Numbered from the stretch's first letter, positions 22,370 to 33,499 are shown. The stretch: 64,000 nt of DNA from Notamacropus eugenii (GCF_028372415.1 NC_092876.1:64322885-64386884), one strand, 5' to 3'. Made by a program: numbers and translations. The notes: generated by a model from the sequence alone, not told the origin.

Positions 22370-23560
22370 ACAAGAGCTGGAAGGGACTTCAGTCATCATC
22401 TAGTTCAACTCATCCATGGAAGGGATTCCCAGTCCAACCTACCTGACTAGTGGTTTTCCAACCTCTATTTGAAGACCTCCTAGGAGCAGGAAACCACCAG
22501 GTCTCTGGGTAGCACCTTCTGCTTTTGGGCAACTCTAACGGTTAAGTAATTTTCTTTACATCAAGCTTGCATTGGCCACTGTCATTTCTACTGCTTCTGA
22601 GGTCTAATGCCTACTTCCCTAATCATTCTCCAAATACTAGAAGACAGTTATCAAGGCCCTCCTGAGTCTTCTCAAGCTTAAATGGGCTCAGTTCCTTTGA
22701 CAGATTCTCACATATTATAAACTTGAGGCTTAGCCATGTGCTGTTCATTAACATTTTTCCTAATGACTTGGATACAAGTATAGGTGGCCTCTCCAACATC
22801 TCATTCACTTTTTGGAGGGCTTCCATAACACCTTATTGATTCATTGAGCTTGTAACCCACTGAAACCCCCAGATATTTTTCAGAACAACTTCTATTCATC
22901 CATACCTTTCCCATATTATATTTGTAAGACTTTACCCCTATTGGATTTTATCTTAATAGATTCAGGCCCAGGTTATAACCTAAAAAGATCTTCTGGATCT
23001 GGACTCTACCGTCCCTTTTATTGGCTATCTCTTCCCATTTTGTGTTGGTGACAAGCTTGGTGAGTTTTCCATCTATGCCTTTATCCAAGTCATTAATAAA
23101 AATATTAATCAACAGCACATGGCCAAACCCAGATCTTGGGGTACTTCACTGGAGACCTCCTGCCATGTTGGCATCGAGCTATTAAAAGCTCTTCTTTGAG
23201 TCTAATCATCTAACCAATTTCTGCTCCCATTTATTTTGTTGTTTCATCCATATTTTTCCATCTTCTCCAAAAAAATTAGTATGTGATTCTCTATCTAAAG
23301 CTTTGCTCAAGTCTAGAAAAACTGGATCCACAGGCGTCCCCTCATCTGCCAGTTTAGTGATCTCATCAAAGAAATAAATGAGTGAGGGTCTTCTAGAGTG
23401 AGGAATTCCTGATGAAGCCAGGCTGGCTCTTGTCATTGTTGTTTACCTTTCTAGATGTTCCCCAACCATTTCTTGAACCATCACAGGTTTTTTGATCTAC
23501 CTCATTTAAGATACAGTTCAGTTTGCTGTTCCTTAGGTGAACTCATGGCCCACTGACCAG
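22370..23560 (-). mobile_element. CR1/L3 LINE, reverse-transcriptase part to 3' end
   Basis: The minus strand encodes SLIYFFDEITKLADEG followed by PVDPVFLDLSKALD, the CR1/L3 RT motif. Downstream is antisense to AATATTAATCAACAGCAC and CTTGGGGTACTTCACTGGAG, the GVPQGS-region equivalent seen in CR1 copies. Many stops. It lies inside the presumed CNR2 5' intron. Confidence 0.75.
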
Positions 23561-23668
23561 GGGTTCACCATACTGATGCCTGACTTAGAGTGGACAATTG
23601 ATGGGCATAGACCACTGCAGCTCAGAACTCTGGAGCTCAAGAGAGGCACCAGGCTTGTCTCCTCTATG

Positions 23669-23850
23669 TTGTCATTATTCAGCTGAGTCCAACTCTTCAT
23701 GGTCCTATTTGGGGTTTTCTAGGCAAAGATGCTAGAGTTGTTTGCCATTTCCTTTTCCAGCTCATTTTACAGATGACTAAATTGAAGCAAACAGGGTTAA
23801 AGTGACTTGCCCAGGGTCACATAGCTAATAAGTATCTGAATGACCTTGAG
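23669..23850 (-). mobile_element. tRNA-derived SINE fragment
   Basis: Reversed SINE boxes: TTTGGGGTTTTCTAGGCAAAG, CATTTTACAGATGACTAAATTG, GACTTGCCCAGGGTCAC. Confidence 0.85.
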
Positions 23851-23974
23851 TAGAAGATGCACCAGGCTTGTCTCCCCTGCAGCCATGATTATAGGCATGA
23901 TGCCCAGTAAGGAAGGACTTTCTAAGAAATTAATACTGCCCGAAGATGACTGCCTTGGGAAGTGAAACATTAGG

Positions 23975-24160
23975 GCCTCATGGATTCCCAGTCTTAGAGC
24001 CAGAAGAGACCATAGAGGTGATCTAGCCCAATCTCATCTCATGGAAAGTGAGGCCCAGACTCAAAGTAACTTGCCTAAGGGAACACAGATAAGTAGCAGA
24101 GCTAGAAATGAGTGATCCCAAAGGTTCCTTCTAGCTCTGATAATCTTAGCACACTCTGTG
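23975..24160 (-). mobile_element. MIR-like SINE
   Basis: Reversed MIR-type sequence: GAGCCAGAAGAGACC, GTGATCTAGCCCAATC, GTGAGGCCCAGACTC, AACTTGCCTAAGG. Confidence 0.65.
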
Positions 24161-24232
24161 TTTCTCACAGCTCTGCATATACCTCCCCCCTCAGCCTTCA
24201 CTAGCAGGAAAGGGATAGGGGCTGCTGCCAAC

Positions 24233-24296
24233 CTGAAAACCTCTCGGAGGGGCATGTCAATGAGATAAGGGCCCTTGCTTGAAATATCATCATAGC
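24233..24296 (-). other. candidate exon upstream of CNR2 (64 bp)
   Basis: On the minus strand a strong acceptor (TCTCCTCTTTTTTAG) is followed by GCTATGATGATATTTC..., with a possible but weak donor at TTTTCAG/GTTGGC. One frame reads YDDISSKGPYLIDMPLREVF, which looks protein-like, but I recognise no family. The phase does not join the frame of the next candidate exon, so it is either non-coding leader, from another gene, or chance. Confidence 0.25.
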
Positions 24297-24598
24297 CTAA
24301 AAAAGAGGAGAGACGGAGGAAGTGCTCAGGGCTGGAGTCATGGGCTTGTGGCCAAGCGTGGCAAGACAAGTCTTTTTTCAGCACTTTCCAAAAGACCCTC
24401 ATTCTCCCCTCTTTCTCTTCCCCTACCTTGTTCCGGAAGCAAGGTCTCAGGGGATCTGAGAGGACCCAAGGAGGTCCTCCCCACCTCTCTGGTACTGCCA
24501 CCCTGGCTTTGTGAATAGTATTGCCCTGGCTTTGTGAGCCAGCATTTCTTCATTGTTGGAGGAGGGAGGCTGAAGATCAAGCAGAGGAAATGACTTAC

Positions 24599-24734
24599 CC
24601 AACACTGGAATTTCACAGCCAAGATGGGTGATAAGAAGACTTCTAGAATCGAGTGGTCAAGCTCTACTGGTCCCAGCAGATCCCTTCCTGCAGAATCTGG
24701 GAGCTTGGCAGATTGGGCCACGCCAACATTGTTA
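24599..24734 (-). other. candidate exon upstream of CNR2 (136 bp)
   Basis: On the minus strand it is bounded by a strong acceptor (TTTTTTTCTAATTGCCCTGTCCTTCACAG region, AG at 24736-24735) and a consensus donor (TGTTGG/GTAAGTCA). Only one frame is open: NNVGVAQSAKLPDSAG..., with no recognised family. It has the same strand as CNR2 and lies 3.3 kb upstream of its coding exon, so a CNR2 leader exon is the simplest idea; a separate transcript is also possible. Confidence 0.35.
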
Positions 24735-25275
24735 CTGTGAAGGACAGGGCAATTAGAAAAAAAATGATAGGGTTGACGTGACCACGCATAACCACAGGAT
24801 ACATGAAGCAATAGAGGGCTTACCCCTACTTCACAAAAGCAAAATCTCTTTCCCTTCTAGCAGAACCATGCCCCAATCTTCACACAACAGGCACATTAGA
24901 TTTGCAGGCGCGTAGAATGTTTATCCCAGTTTGCTTTGTACTGATGTCTCAAGGACTATATTCTCCTTTGAGTGTCTTTGCCTATAGAGAGGGGCTTCTC
25001 TTGAGATTTTAAGAAAGGAAATGCTATAGGTGGAGGAACTGTGCCCTTTGCTGTGATCAGGGGGATTTCTGACTAGAAGTGAAAGTGTTCTCAGGTCCCT
25101 GAGAATTTGAGATATGTCTACATTAAGGTTTGGTTTGGTACCTACTGGGTATAAAACACAGGTGACATCCCTGAAACCGTGGTGGCACAGTAAGTCTGCA
25201 GGCAGCCGGGTTATTCCAGAGCAGTCAATGTCTACTCCACATGAAGACAAAGAATTTCAGAGATAGTTAGAAATG
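24735..25275. other. unassigned intronic stretch
   Basis: A 109-codon minus-strand open frame (24921-25250) has no recognised motif. No repeat identified. Confidence 0.35.
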
Positions 25276-25279
25276 AAAG

Positions 25280-25830
25280 GAATCATGAAACATAGGCTAC
25301 CAGGGGCCTCAGAGGTGACTTGGTTCAGAGACCAAGAAACTTAGGACCTTGAAGGTTAGAAAGTGGTAGGTTAGAGTTGGAAGTGAACTTAAGACATAGA
25401 ATATCAGACCTGGGAGATGTCAGAACTAGGAGGGTCTTTAGAATACAGAATATCAGAGCTGGGAGGGCCTTAGAACACAGGATGTCAGAGCTCTTAGCAC
25501 TAGAACTTAGCATACTTGGAACATAGAATGTCAGTGCTAAGATGAACCTTAAAGCAAAGAGTGCTAAAGCTAAGGGAAACGTAGGGAGTATGATGTTAGA
25601 ACATGGAATTTTGAAACTGACTGCTACCTTAGAAGAGAGAATGTTGGTGCTAGGGAAATCCCTAGAACATAAGATTTATAGCTAAGAAGGAACCTTGGAA
25701 TGTTGAGCTGGAAGAGGACTTAGAACATAGGCTGTTAGGGCTAGAGGAAACAGAATATAGAAGGTTAGAACATGGAATTGTGAAGCTGGGAGGAACCCTT
25801 GAATATAGAATGTGAAAGTTATCATGGACT
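25280..25830 (+). repeat. degenerate 33-bp minisatellite array
   Basis: About 15 diverged units built on AACATAGAATGTCAG-GCT-GGAGG. Units near 25380-25500 are closest to the 22.0 kb consensus; later ones are drifted and unequal in length. Confidence 0.75.
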
Positions 25831-25839
25831 AGAAACCCT

Positions 25840-25977
25840 CTGATCCAACTTTTTCTTTTAAGGATCAATTAAATTATGAAGGGCAGATGGAGCATTTTGT
25901 ATTTGTTCCTGGAGGCAATAGGGAGACACTGGAGTTTAATGAGTGTGCGTGTGTGTGTGTGTGTGTGTGAAGGGGGG

Positions 25978-26015
<38 letters not shown>

Positions 26016-26890
26016 CCTGTAATCTAGGAGAATCACTTTAGTGTCTGAATGGAGGAAGCTGAAATAGGGGGAGACTTGAGGCAGCAAACAAGCCATTGCA
26101 GTAGTCCAGATGTGGGGTGAGGGCCTGCACCAGACAAATGACAATGTCAAAGGAGAGAAGGGGGTGTATTCAAGAGATTGTACAGAGGAGAAGTAGACAG
26201 GCTTTGGCGACAGCTTGGATATGGGGGTTAAGAGATAGCAAGGAGTCTAGAAGAACTCAAGGTGTGAGTCTGAGGGACTAGGAGGATGGTGTTGCCCTCT
26301 ACAGTAATAGGGAAGGTAAGAGGGGGAGGGGCGAGGGAGACAGCCTTAGGGAGAAATGCAATGACTTCAGTTTTGGACAGAATGAGTTTAAGATGTTTAT
26401 TTCACATTCAGTTTGAGATGTCTGAAATGCAGTTAGAGATATGAGATTAGAGGTCAGCAGAGATGGTAATTACAGGAGCTGATAAGATCACCAAAGAAGA
26501 GGGCCTACAAACAGAATCCTGGGGAATACCTGTGTTTAATGGGAGTGATCTGGAGTAGACTGAGGAGTGGTCAGGGAGGTAGGAGGAGAGCTAGGAAAGA
26601 GGGGTGAACTGAAAACCTAGAGAGAAGAGAGTATCAAGGAGGAGAGAATGATTAACTATGTCAAAGGCTGCAGAAAGGTCAAGGAGAATGAGCATTGAAA
26701 AAAGGCCAATGGATTAGGCAACTGAGAGATCATTAATAATTTTGGAGAATCGTTTTGGTGGAATGATGAGATTGGAAATCAGATTGTAAGGGGTTAAGAA
26801 GACAGTGAGAGGACAGAAAGTGGAGACATATCTTGTAGATGTCTTATCCAGGAATTCAGCTACAAAGGGCAGAAGGAATCTAGGATAATT
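25840..26890 (-). mobile_element. L2 LINE (RT to C-terminal region)
   Basis: Minus-strand reading gives the L2 segment LQCLPIASR-KYK near 25890, the VEGNTI-like block near 26300 (plus strand CCTCTACAGTAATAGGG), and [13 protein letters not shown] near 26650. Interrupted by the GT/GA microsatellite. Confidence 0.8.
25943..26010. repeat. microsatellite (GT)n then (GA)n
   Basis: Alternating GT run, a G-rich spacer, then an uninterrupted GA run. Confidence 0.97.
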
Positions 26891-26999
26891 AGGTAGCAGG
26901 GAACAGAAGACTAAGGTGAGGGTTCTTTTCAGGTTGGGAGAGACAGGGAAAGGACTCTAAGAATGTCTCCTGGCCGTCAAAGCTGACCTCAAGTGCCAC

Positions 27000-27260
27000 C
27001 TTTGGCATGAAGGTTTTCCTGTTCCCCTCATCTTCTACTGACTTCCTCTCAAATAATTTTCTATGTGCTATCCTCATAGTAGGGGACTTCAGCATACAGA
27101 TTCTCTCTCCCACAAACACCTTACTTGCTTATTTCTCAACCTCTTTCATCTGGCCTCAACCACACCCAAAGATGGTCACACCCTTGATCACCTACAAATG
27201 TATTAGCTCTCTGTTCAAGAAGTCTGAAATCCCTTATCTAACCAAGCTTGAAACATAGAG
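27000..27260 (+). mobile_element. L2 LINE fragment (endonuclease region)
   Basis: Plus-strand frame reads LIVGDFSIQILSPTN, resembling the VGDFN endonuclease block of L2, then WPQPHPKMVTPLIT. The 34252-34485 minus-strand fragment has the matching segment. Confidence 0.6.
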
Positions 27261-27345
27261 TAGTGCTAACCAGGTTTCACCTACTCAGGGCAAACATTTC
27301 CAACTATAAGGTACACATTCCTTTTCCCAACAGGTCCTTCCTCCC

Positions 27346-27475
27346 TGGAAGCAGAATTTGAATTCAGGTCCAGAGTAAGTTCCCTTTCCAATATATCATA
27401 TGATGTTTCTCCTTTAAATCTTGGGGAAATTAGTTTACCTCTTGAGGTCTTGGTTTCTTTAGGTTGTTAAATAAG
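27346..27475. repeat. ~130-bp direct repeat, copy 1
   Basis: GCAGAATTTGAATTCAGGTCC, then TCATATGATGTTTCTCCTTTAA, TCTTGGGGAAATTAG, and GTTGTTAAATAAGGTC. Shares order and composition with 27666-27800. Confidence 0.7.
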
Positions 27476-27665
27476 GTCTATGTTCTCCATCATTCTCTGA
27501 TCTTCCATCCAACTCTCCCTTCCTAATAATGGCCTGTACTCGCAACCATTCCCCACTCTCACATCAAGCTGACTTGCCCCGCATCCTTTTCCTTCAGAGT
27601 CCTCCTCTGTGTAACCCCAAAAGGAGCAACTTGAAAACCCTAAAGATGAGAAGAGGGTAGTAAGC

Positions 27666-27800
27666 ATCAGAGGCAGAATTTGAATCCAGGTCCAGAGTAA
27701 TTTCCCTTTTCATTGTATCACACGATGCTTCTCTTTTAAGTCTTGGGCAAATTACCTCTTAAGACCTCAAGGTCTCAGTTTCCTCAAATTGTTAAATAAA
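27666..27800. repeat. ~130-bp direct repeat, copy 2
   Basis: GGCAGAATTTGAATCCAGGTCC, then TCACACGATGCTTCTCTTTTAA, TCTTGGGCAAATTAC, and TTGTTAAATAAAAG. Both copies join a reversed SINE piece to a forward SINE box, so the chimera was duplicated as a unit. Confidence 0.7.
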
Positions 27801-27947
27801 AGTAGAATACTTTCAATTACTATCTCACAGGGTTATTGAGAGGAAAATGCTTTATAAACATCAGAGTAAGGAAGCTCAAATATTTGGAGGTGAATCCTTA
27901 ACCTCAATATTCTGATTCTCTATCCTGGCACATCCATCTTCATGTAG

Positions 27948-28078
27948 TTGTCATAGGTGGCACAATGGATAGTGTGCTGGGCCTGGAGTCAGTAAGACTT
28001 GAGTTCAAATCTGGCCTCAGACACTTACTATCTGTGTGACTCTGGGCAAGTCACTTAACTTTGAACCTCTTCACCTCT
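27948..28078 (+). mobile_element. tRNA-derived SINE (short)
   Basis: CATAGGTGGCACAATGGATAG, GAGTTCAAATCTGGCC, GACTCTGGGCAAGTCACTTAA. Confidence 0.9.
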
Positions 28079-28149
28079 CCCCCCACTGAAATGTATGAAC
28101 TTTGCTCATCTCTTTCTTCTCTGTTATCTGTGTCTTTAAGAACTATGGG

Positions 28150-28310
28150 GTCTTTCTGTCTGACCTGCAGCTGAAACTTTCCCTAGGGGCTGTTTCCCCT
28201 TTTACAACATAAGCTCCTTGAGAGCAGGGGCTGTCTCATTTTTCCATTTGAACCCTGGTATTTTGCTCAGAGTAAGTGCTGAATACTTTTGTTCATTCCT
28301 TTGGTCATTC
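28150..28310 (+). mobile_element. L2 3' end
   Basis: CATAAGCTCCTTGAGAGCAGG and CAGAGTAAGTGCTGAATAC, the standard L2 tail blocks. Confidence 0.75.
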
Positions 28311-29220
28311 TTCCTTCGTTCTAGGTCTTATTTCCCCTCCTAAAGTATGAGGCACCTGAGATCATGACACACTTGGTGTGTACAAGGAACTTGCACATAG
28401 GAGGTGGGCAGGAAGTATTTGCTGAATGGGTAGATGGATGAGCGAAGAAAGATTTCTCCATCTCTACTTCGATGTCAATGCTTTAATCATCCGTGATTTT
28501 GCCTAGGTGTTCACCTCCCCCCCCTCCCCGCCACCTTATGAAGATCTCAAATCCCCTTAGAATTTAGGTCTTTCAGATTTTCTATGGCCTGAAAATCTGA
28601 GACTCTATGAACAACTTGGTGGGGGAAGCCCCTCTGAATCAAGGTCAGGGCAGCACACTTGTAGTCTTCAATGGATCCCCCGTTCCTTGAGCCCTTCCCA
28701 TTTGGTAGGATCTTCTAGGGTGCCATGTTCCCCTGGCAAAGCCTTCAACAGCCCAGGTTCACCCCTGTGCCTGGATGAGATATCAGAAGAGTTCTTTAGA
28801 GGTCTCCATATGTATAATGGGCATGTTCTAGACTTGGACTAGGCCTGGGCGAAATTGTGAAAGTGGGTGAGGTCTTTGGTGCCCGCAGCTTCTCATTTTG
28901 CCCTTGCCCCTGGACCTCATTCCCCTCAATCATTTTTATTTATGCTTATTATCTACCACCCTCTAAGGTCCACAGAGGCCTCAAAAGCTTCCCCCTTTCA
29001 AATTCTGATCTCAGGAAGGGATATGAAACTCATTCATTTTACAGTACGAATGACTCAGAAGTGAAAATGAGACCTCTACTCCCAGGGGACCACTTACAGT
29101 TTAACAAGAATCTAAGTTGGAAACTGAAGGAATACAGCTGTAAAATGATAGTTTCCAGACCAGTGATATTACTGCTGTAGGGCACGCCCAATGACAAAAT
29201 CCTTCCACAGACGCAGATCA
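28311..29220. other. unassigned stretch
   Basis: No recognised gene or repeat; 107-codon and 65-codon open frames at 28857-29180 overlap in different frames and carry no motif. Confidence 0.35.
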
Positions 29221-29224
29221 GAAC

Positions 29225-29380
29225 TGTCCTGAAATATGCAATCTTTAAGTACTGTTTGGATCCCCAAGAGGCTAAATGAACTGTCCAAGACCAAAGGCCG
29301 CCTAGCCAGTCTGTGTCAAAGGCAGGAATGGAACCCTCATCTTCCTGATCTTGAGGACAGCCCCATAGCTATCAGCAGAC
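29225..29380 (-). mobile_element. MIR-like SINE fragment
   Basis: Reversed boxes near AATGAACTGTCCAAGACC and GGAATGGAACCCTCATC. Confidence 0.5.
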
Positions 29381-29419
29381 TTGCTCTCATTTGCTCAATG
29401 TATATTTTGCATTACTTTT

Positions 29420-29540
29420 TTTCTCCCCTCAACCTCCTTTCTCCAGTAGAAAGGAAACTCCCTAAGGGCAGGTTGTATTTGTTTCTATCTGTATGTTCAG
29501 TGCCTGGCATAATAGTAGGTGCTGAATAAGCTTGGGGAAT
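29420..29540 (+). mobile_element. L2 3' end
   Basis: GAAACTCCCTAAGGGCAGG, CAGTGCCTGGCATAATAGTAG, GTGCTGAATAAG. Confidence 0.8.
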
Positions 29541-29661
29541 TCCCGTTGGGTTGAACTGCATCATCAGGAGTATAGGTATAGGCCATCTGGATGAAATGAT
29601 CCCTCAGACACCGTTCGCAACCTGGTTCCAATCTATCTTTCCAACCTCACTGGACATTACT

Positions 29662-29902
29662 ATTAGCAGCTAGGTGGCACCAAAGTGGATGGAGTGCCCA
29701 GCCTGGACTCCAGAAGACTCACCTTCCTGAGTTCAAATGTGGCCTCTGACACTCACTAGCTGTGTGACCCTGGGTAAGTCGCTTGACCTTATTTACCTCC
29801 ATTTCCCCATCTGTAAAATGAGTTGGAGAAGGAAATGGCAAACTGCTCCAATATCTTTACAAAGAAAGTCTTTAATGGGGCCACTTGGAAAAAAAAAACC
29901 AT
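29662..29902 (+). mobile_element. tRNA-derived SINE with 11-bp target-site duplication
   Basis: AGCAGCTAGGTGGCACC head through AAAATGAGTTGGAGAAGG and a short A tail. Flanked by identical TGGACATTACT at 29651-29661 and 29903-29913. Confidence 0.92.
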
Positions 29903-30004
29903 TGGACATTACTCTGTAATCCAGCCAGATTGGTCTCTCTGTCCTCATAGATGACACTATCTCCCACCTTTCATCACCCTGCCTTTCTGCTGGATGTTCT
30001 CCTA

Positions 30005-30570
30005 CATCCTGTCAAACAATCAACATGTATGAAGCACCTACTATGTGCCAGGCCCTGTAGCAAGCCCTGAGGATACAAAAAGAGGCAAAAGATAGTGCCT
30101 GCCCTCTAGGATCTTGATCTGATGAGGGGAGACAACACGTAAATAAATTTATTCAAAGCAAGCTATATACAGGATATAGGAATAATTAATATATGATAGA
30201 ATATTATTTTAATGATATATATATAATATAAATATTATTGTAACTAATATATAATAGAATATAATAATAGAAGAATAATTAATAGGAGGAAAGCACTAGA
30301 ATTAAGAGGGGCTAGGGGAGGCTTCCAGTAGAAGATGGGATTTGAGTTGGGGCTTAAGGAAGCCAGGATGTTCAGGAGGTGAAGAGGAGGAGGGAGAATG
30401 TTCCAGGCACGGAGGACAGCCAGAGAGAATGCCTGGAATGCTTTGTTCATGGAACAGCCAGGAGGCCAGAGTTGCTGGATGGAAGAGTCCATAGCAGGGA
30501 GAAAGTGTAAGAAGACTGGAATCGTAGGAGGGGGCTGGGTTAGGAAGGACCCCACAAAGGATGGACAAAC
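30005..30570 (-). mobile_element. L2 LINE 3' region
   Basis: Antisense of the L2 tail (GAAGCACCTACTATGTGCCAGG, AGTGCCTGCCCTCTAGG), then upstream coding (GGCTTCCAGTAGAAGATGG, TGTTCCAGGCACGGAGGAC). AT-rich drift occupies 30175-30290. Confidence 0.85.
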
Positions 30571-30739
30571 AGAGCCATCAATGATGACAATGGTGATGTC
30601 CCCTTAACAACACCACTTTACATTCATCACTCAACCAAATGAGAATGTGGCAGCCTTGCCTCAGCTCAGTCAATTCAACCTAGGAAAGAGGGATCGGGAT
30701 ATCATCAGCCGTCCAGTCGTTTGACTGACTTTGGGCAAA

Positions 30740-30965
30740 ACCAGTCAGTCCCCATGGTCTGTTATAGTAACTATAGCTCACAGGATCACAGCACTTCAAG
30801 GTTTACATACCAGCCCTGGGAGGCAGGTCGTATGGCTCGCATTTTACAGAAGAGGAGACTGAAGCCAGAGGGTAGTTACATGGCTGTGTTTAAGCATCAG
30901 AGGAAGGATTTGAACCCTGGTCCTTTACTCCAGAATCATTTTGCTCCCCCTGTGCCACAGTGCCA
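30740..30965 (-). mobile_element. MIR-like SINE
   Basis: Reversed boxes: CATTTTACAGAAGAGGAGACTG, AGGATTTGAACCCTGGTCC, TGTGCCACAGTGCC. Confidence 0.75.
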
Positions 30966-30969
30966 ATGA

Positions 30970-31700
30970 ATCATGCAACATTTCATCTCCTGCCTCTCCT
31001 GGCTCCATGCCTTTCAGTGGTGCCTAAAATGACCTTCTCTCTCACTTCTGCCCTTTAGCATCCCAAGCTTTATTGGGTACAAGTGCACCCCAAGTAGTGC
31101 AAAATATAACAGCTAAAACCAAGGGAGGATCGAATACCTTTTAACCCCAATTAAGATGAGGGAGTTAAATGAATGCAATGAGTTTTGCTTTCCTTGGTGG
31201 GCAGCTACCACTTTATCTCCAGAGTTGGACCTTGGATCCCCCTAGAGGCCCAGGGAAAAGGCTTATATCCAGCCATCCTGTTCTGGACTCTTCCCAGAGC
31301 AGGGAGGGATTTAGGATAAGAAAAGAAAGACCCCATCCACCTTCTCTTGAATAACAACAACCAAAAGAATACAAAGGACTCACAGTTCTCGGTGGTCCCT
31401 TAATCACCCTTCCTGGGGAGACTTTATCCTTTCTTCTATGTCTGCCTTGAGTCCTCTGGCTAAGCTCTGGGTAAAGCCCTCTGCTCCCAGGCCTGAATTC
31501 TGTTACTTTATTCAGAGAAAAAGGAGAGGTAAAAAATTTGGTTTTCCTTCCGTCCCTGTCACCACTTCCCCTCTGAGCTCCTCCGAGCCTCTGATTATCA
31601 CTCCTCTCCTTTACTTCCATCTGCTGGCCATATTCTTCAGTTATTTATTCTGGGAGGGATATATTTTCTCTTCTTTGCTGCAATGAAAGAGAAGAATATA
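30970..31700. other. unassigned stretch
   Basis: No recognised gene. A 135-codon minus-strand frame (31213-31620) has low-complexity basic composition and no motif. Confidence 0.35.
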
Positions 31701-31714
31701 ATCTCCATGCCTGC

Positions 31715-31800
31715 CATGCATGCATCCATTCATCCATGCATGCATCCATCCATCCATCCATCCAAGCATCCATGTATCCGTCCATCTGTCCGTCTATCCG
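31715..31800. repeat. microsatellite (CATC)n
   Basis: Imperfect CATC/CATG run with GTCC variants at the end. Confidence 0.95.
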
Positions 31801-31989
31801 TTCATTGATTTGCATTTATTAAGTTAAGTAGAACCCTGTTCTGGGCTTTGGGGAAATACAACACTTATATGAGATGGTACTTTCCCACACATAAGGCTTT
31901 GAGGCTTTTCAAACTCACTTTCTCACCTAGGTTAGTGGTTGGTGCATGGCAGGGAGCACGTTAGATTACACCCTGGATGACTTAACACT

Positions 31990-32345
31990 TTTACCTCTGG
32001 CTCTCTGGCAGGGGGGCCCAGGCTGCCCCATTATTGAGTCTCCTCACATGACACACTATGTCTTGGGAGCTCATCTCTCTTTTCAGCTCAGCTTCTGGTT
32101 GTCAGCCCTGCTCCTGGACTGCATTGCCTTCCCTTCAAGATCATTCTGGATCTGTCATGGCTACTCACTTATGGTCAAGCTCCCCTTCTTGGTGTCTTCT
32201 TGAACCACCTCTTCTCAGACTTGACTTTCCTATGGGCTGTTGTCTCTCCTATTCGAATGTAAACTCCTTGAAGGCAGGGCTTGTCTTACTTTTGTATTTT
32301 CAACCCCAGTCAGTCAACTTTATTAAATACTGTGTATCTAATTGA
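31990..32345 (+). mobile_element. L2 3' end (5' edge uncertain)
   Basis: TGTAAACTCCTTGAAGGCAGG and CTTACTTTTGTATTTTCAACCC near 32260-32310; the sequence before it is only weakly L2-like. Confidence 0.55.
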
Positions 32346-32384
32346 TGTGATTAATTTAACTATGCAATTAATTTAAAAACATTG

Positions 32385-32520
32385 TATTAAACACTAAGTG
32401 GTGGGGAGGGTGTTAAGCACAGTGGATACAGAGAAAGGCAAAAACCAAACAGTGCCTGCCCTCCAGGACCTCACAGTCTAGTGAGGAAGTTCAACTGGTC
32501 TGAGACCAGAAACACAACTG
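32385..32520 (-). mobile_element. L2 3' end (split by a SINE)
   Basis: Antisense L2 tail: GCACAGTGGATACAGAG, AGTGCCTGCCCTCCAGG, CACAGTCTAGTGAGG. Continues at 32950. Confidence 0.75.
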
Positions 32521-32554
32521 TTTCCTAATACACAAAACATATATTCACTGGGTG

Positions 32555-32880
32555 GCAGTGATATAATACGGATGATAGTAGCATTTGTATAGCCCTTTAA
32601 GGTTTGTAAAGTGCGTTACACGTATGATTTTGTTTGATTCCCCACAACAAAATGGTGAAGTAGTATGCTTTCCATTTTACAGATGAGGAAACCAAGGCAG
32701 GCAGAGGTTAAGTGACTTGCCCAGGATGATAAGTGAGGCCAGATTTGAAATCATCTTTTCCTGACTTTTGGTCCAGTGCTCTATTGACTACTGTGTTATC
32801 CAGGTGTCTTTTGGCACAACTCTTATCACAGTTCTTGGCATGTAGGGTAGGTACTCAAAAATGCTTTCCATCCATTCATT
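32555..32880 (-). mobile_element. MIR-like SINE inserted in L2
   Basis: Reversed core (AGCATTTGTATAGCCCTTTAAG), CCATTTTACAGATGAGGAAACC, GTGACTTGCCCAGG. Confidence 0.85.
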
Positions 32881-32949
32881 CACCAATCAATTAATTCATG
32901 GCAGAGTCGAGCCTGGAATCTGATTCCTACCTCAATGCTCTTTAGGCAA

Positions 32950-33490
32950 TATCAACTTTGTAACTCTCAAGGAGTTTATGATTTAATGGGGGACACATAT
33001 GTACAAAGCAAGCTAGAGACAAGATAAATAGGAAATAATTAATAGAGGGAAGGCACTAGAATTAAGAAGGGTTGGGGGAAGTTTCCAGTAAACTGACTTT
33101 TTTAGTTGGGACTTAAAGGAAGCCAAGGAGGTCAGGAGGCAAAGCAGAGGAGGAAGATTGTTCTAAGGCATGGGGGACAGTCAGATAAGATACCTGGAGC
33201 CCAGAGATGAAGGGTCTGGTTCGTGGAACAGTCAGTGTCACTGGATCAAAGATTATGTGTCAGGGAGTAAAAAGACTGGAAAGTGGAGAGAAGGGTAGGT
33301 TAGGAAGGGCTTTGAATACTTTGTATTTGATCCTGGAAGCAATAGGAAGCCACTGGAGTTTACTGAGTGAGTATGTTTGTAGTTTGTAGGGAATGAACCA
33401 GGAGAGAGAGGGAGAGAGAGAGACAGAGACAGAGAGAGACACAGAGACAGAGAAAGAGAGAGAGTCAGAGAAAGAGAGAAATTGAAACAA
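32950..33490 (-). mobile_element. L2 LINE, C-terminal coding region
   Basis: Minus-strand reading includes SKLQWLPIASRIKYK and ALPNLPFSPLSSL near 33260-33370. Ends in a GA microsatellite at 33403-33480. Confidence 0.85.
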
Positions 33491-33499
33491 AATGAAAGA

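Noticed and set aside
24061-24501. 146-codon minus-strand frame as one gene
   Set aside because: It merges a MIR fragment, a candidate 64-bp exon and intron-like sequence; only the exon candidate is retained, at low confidence.
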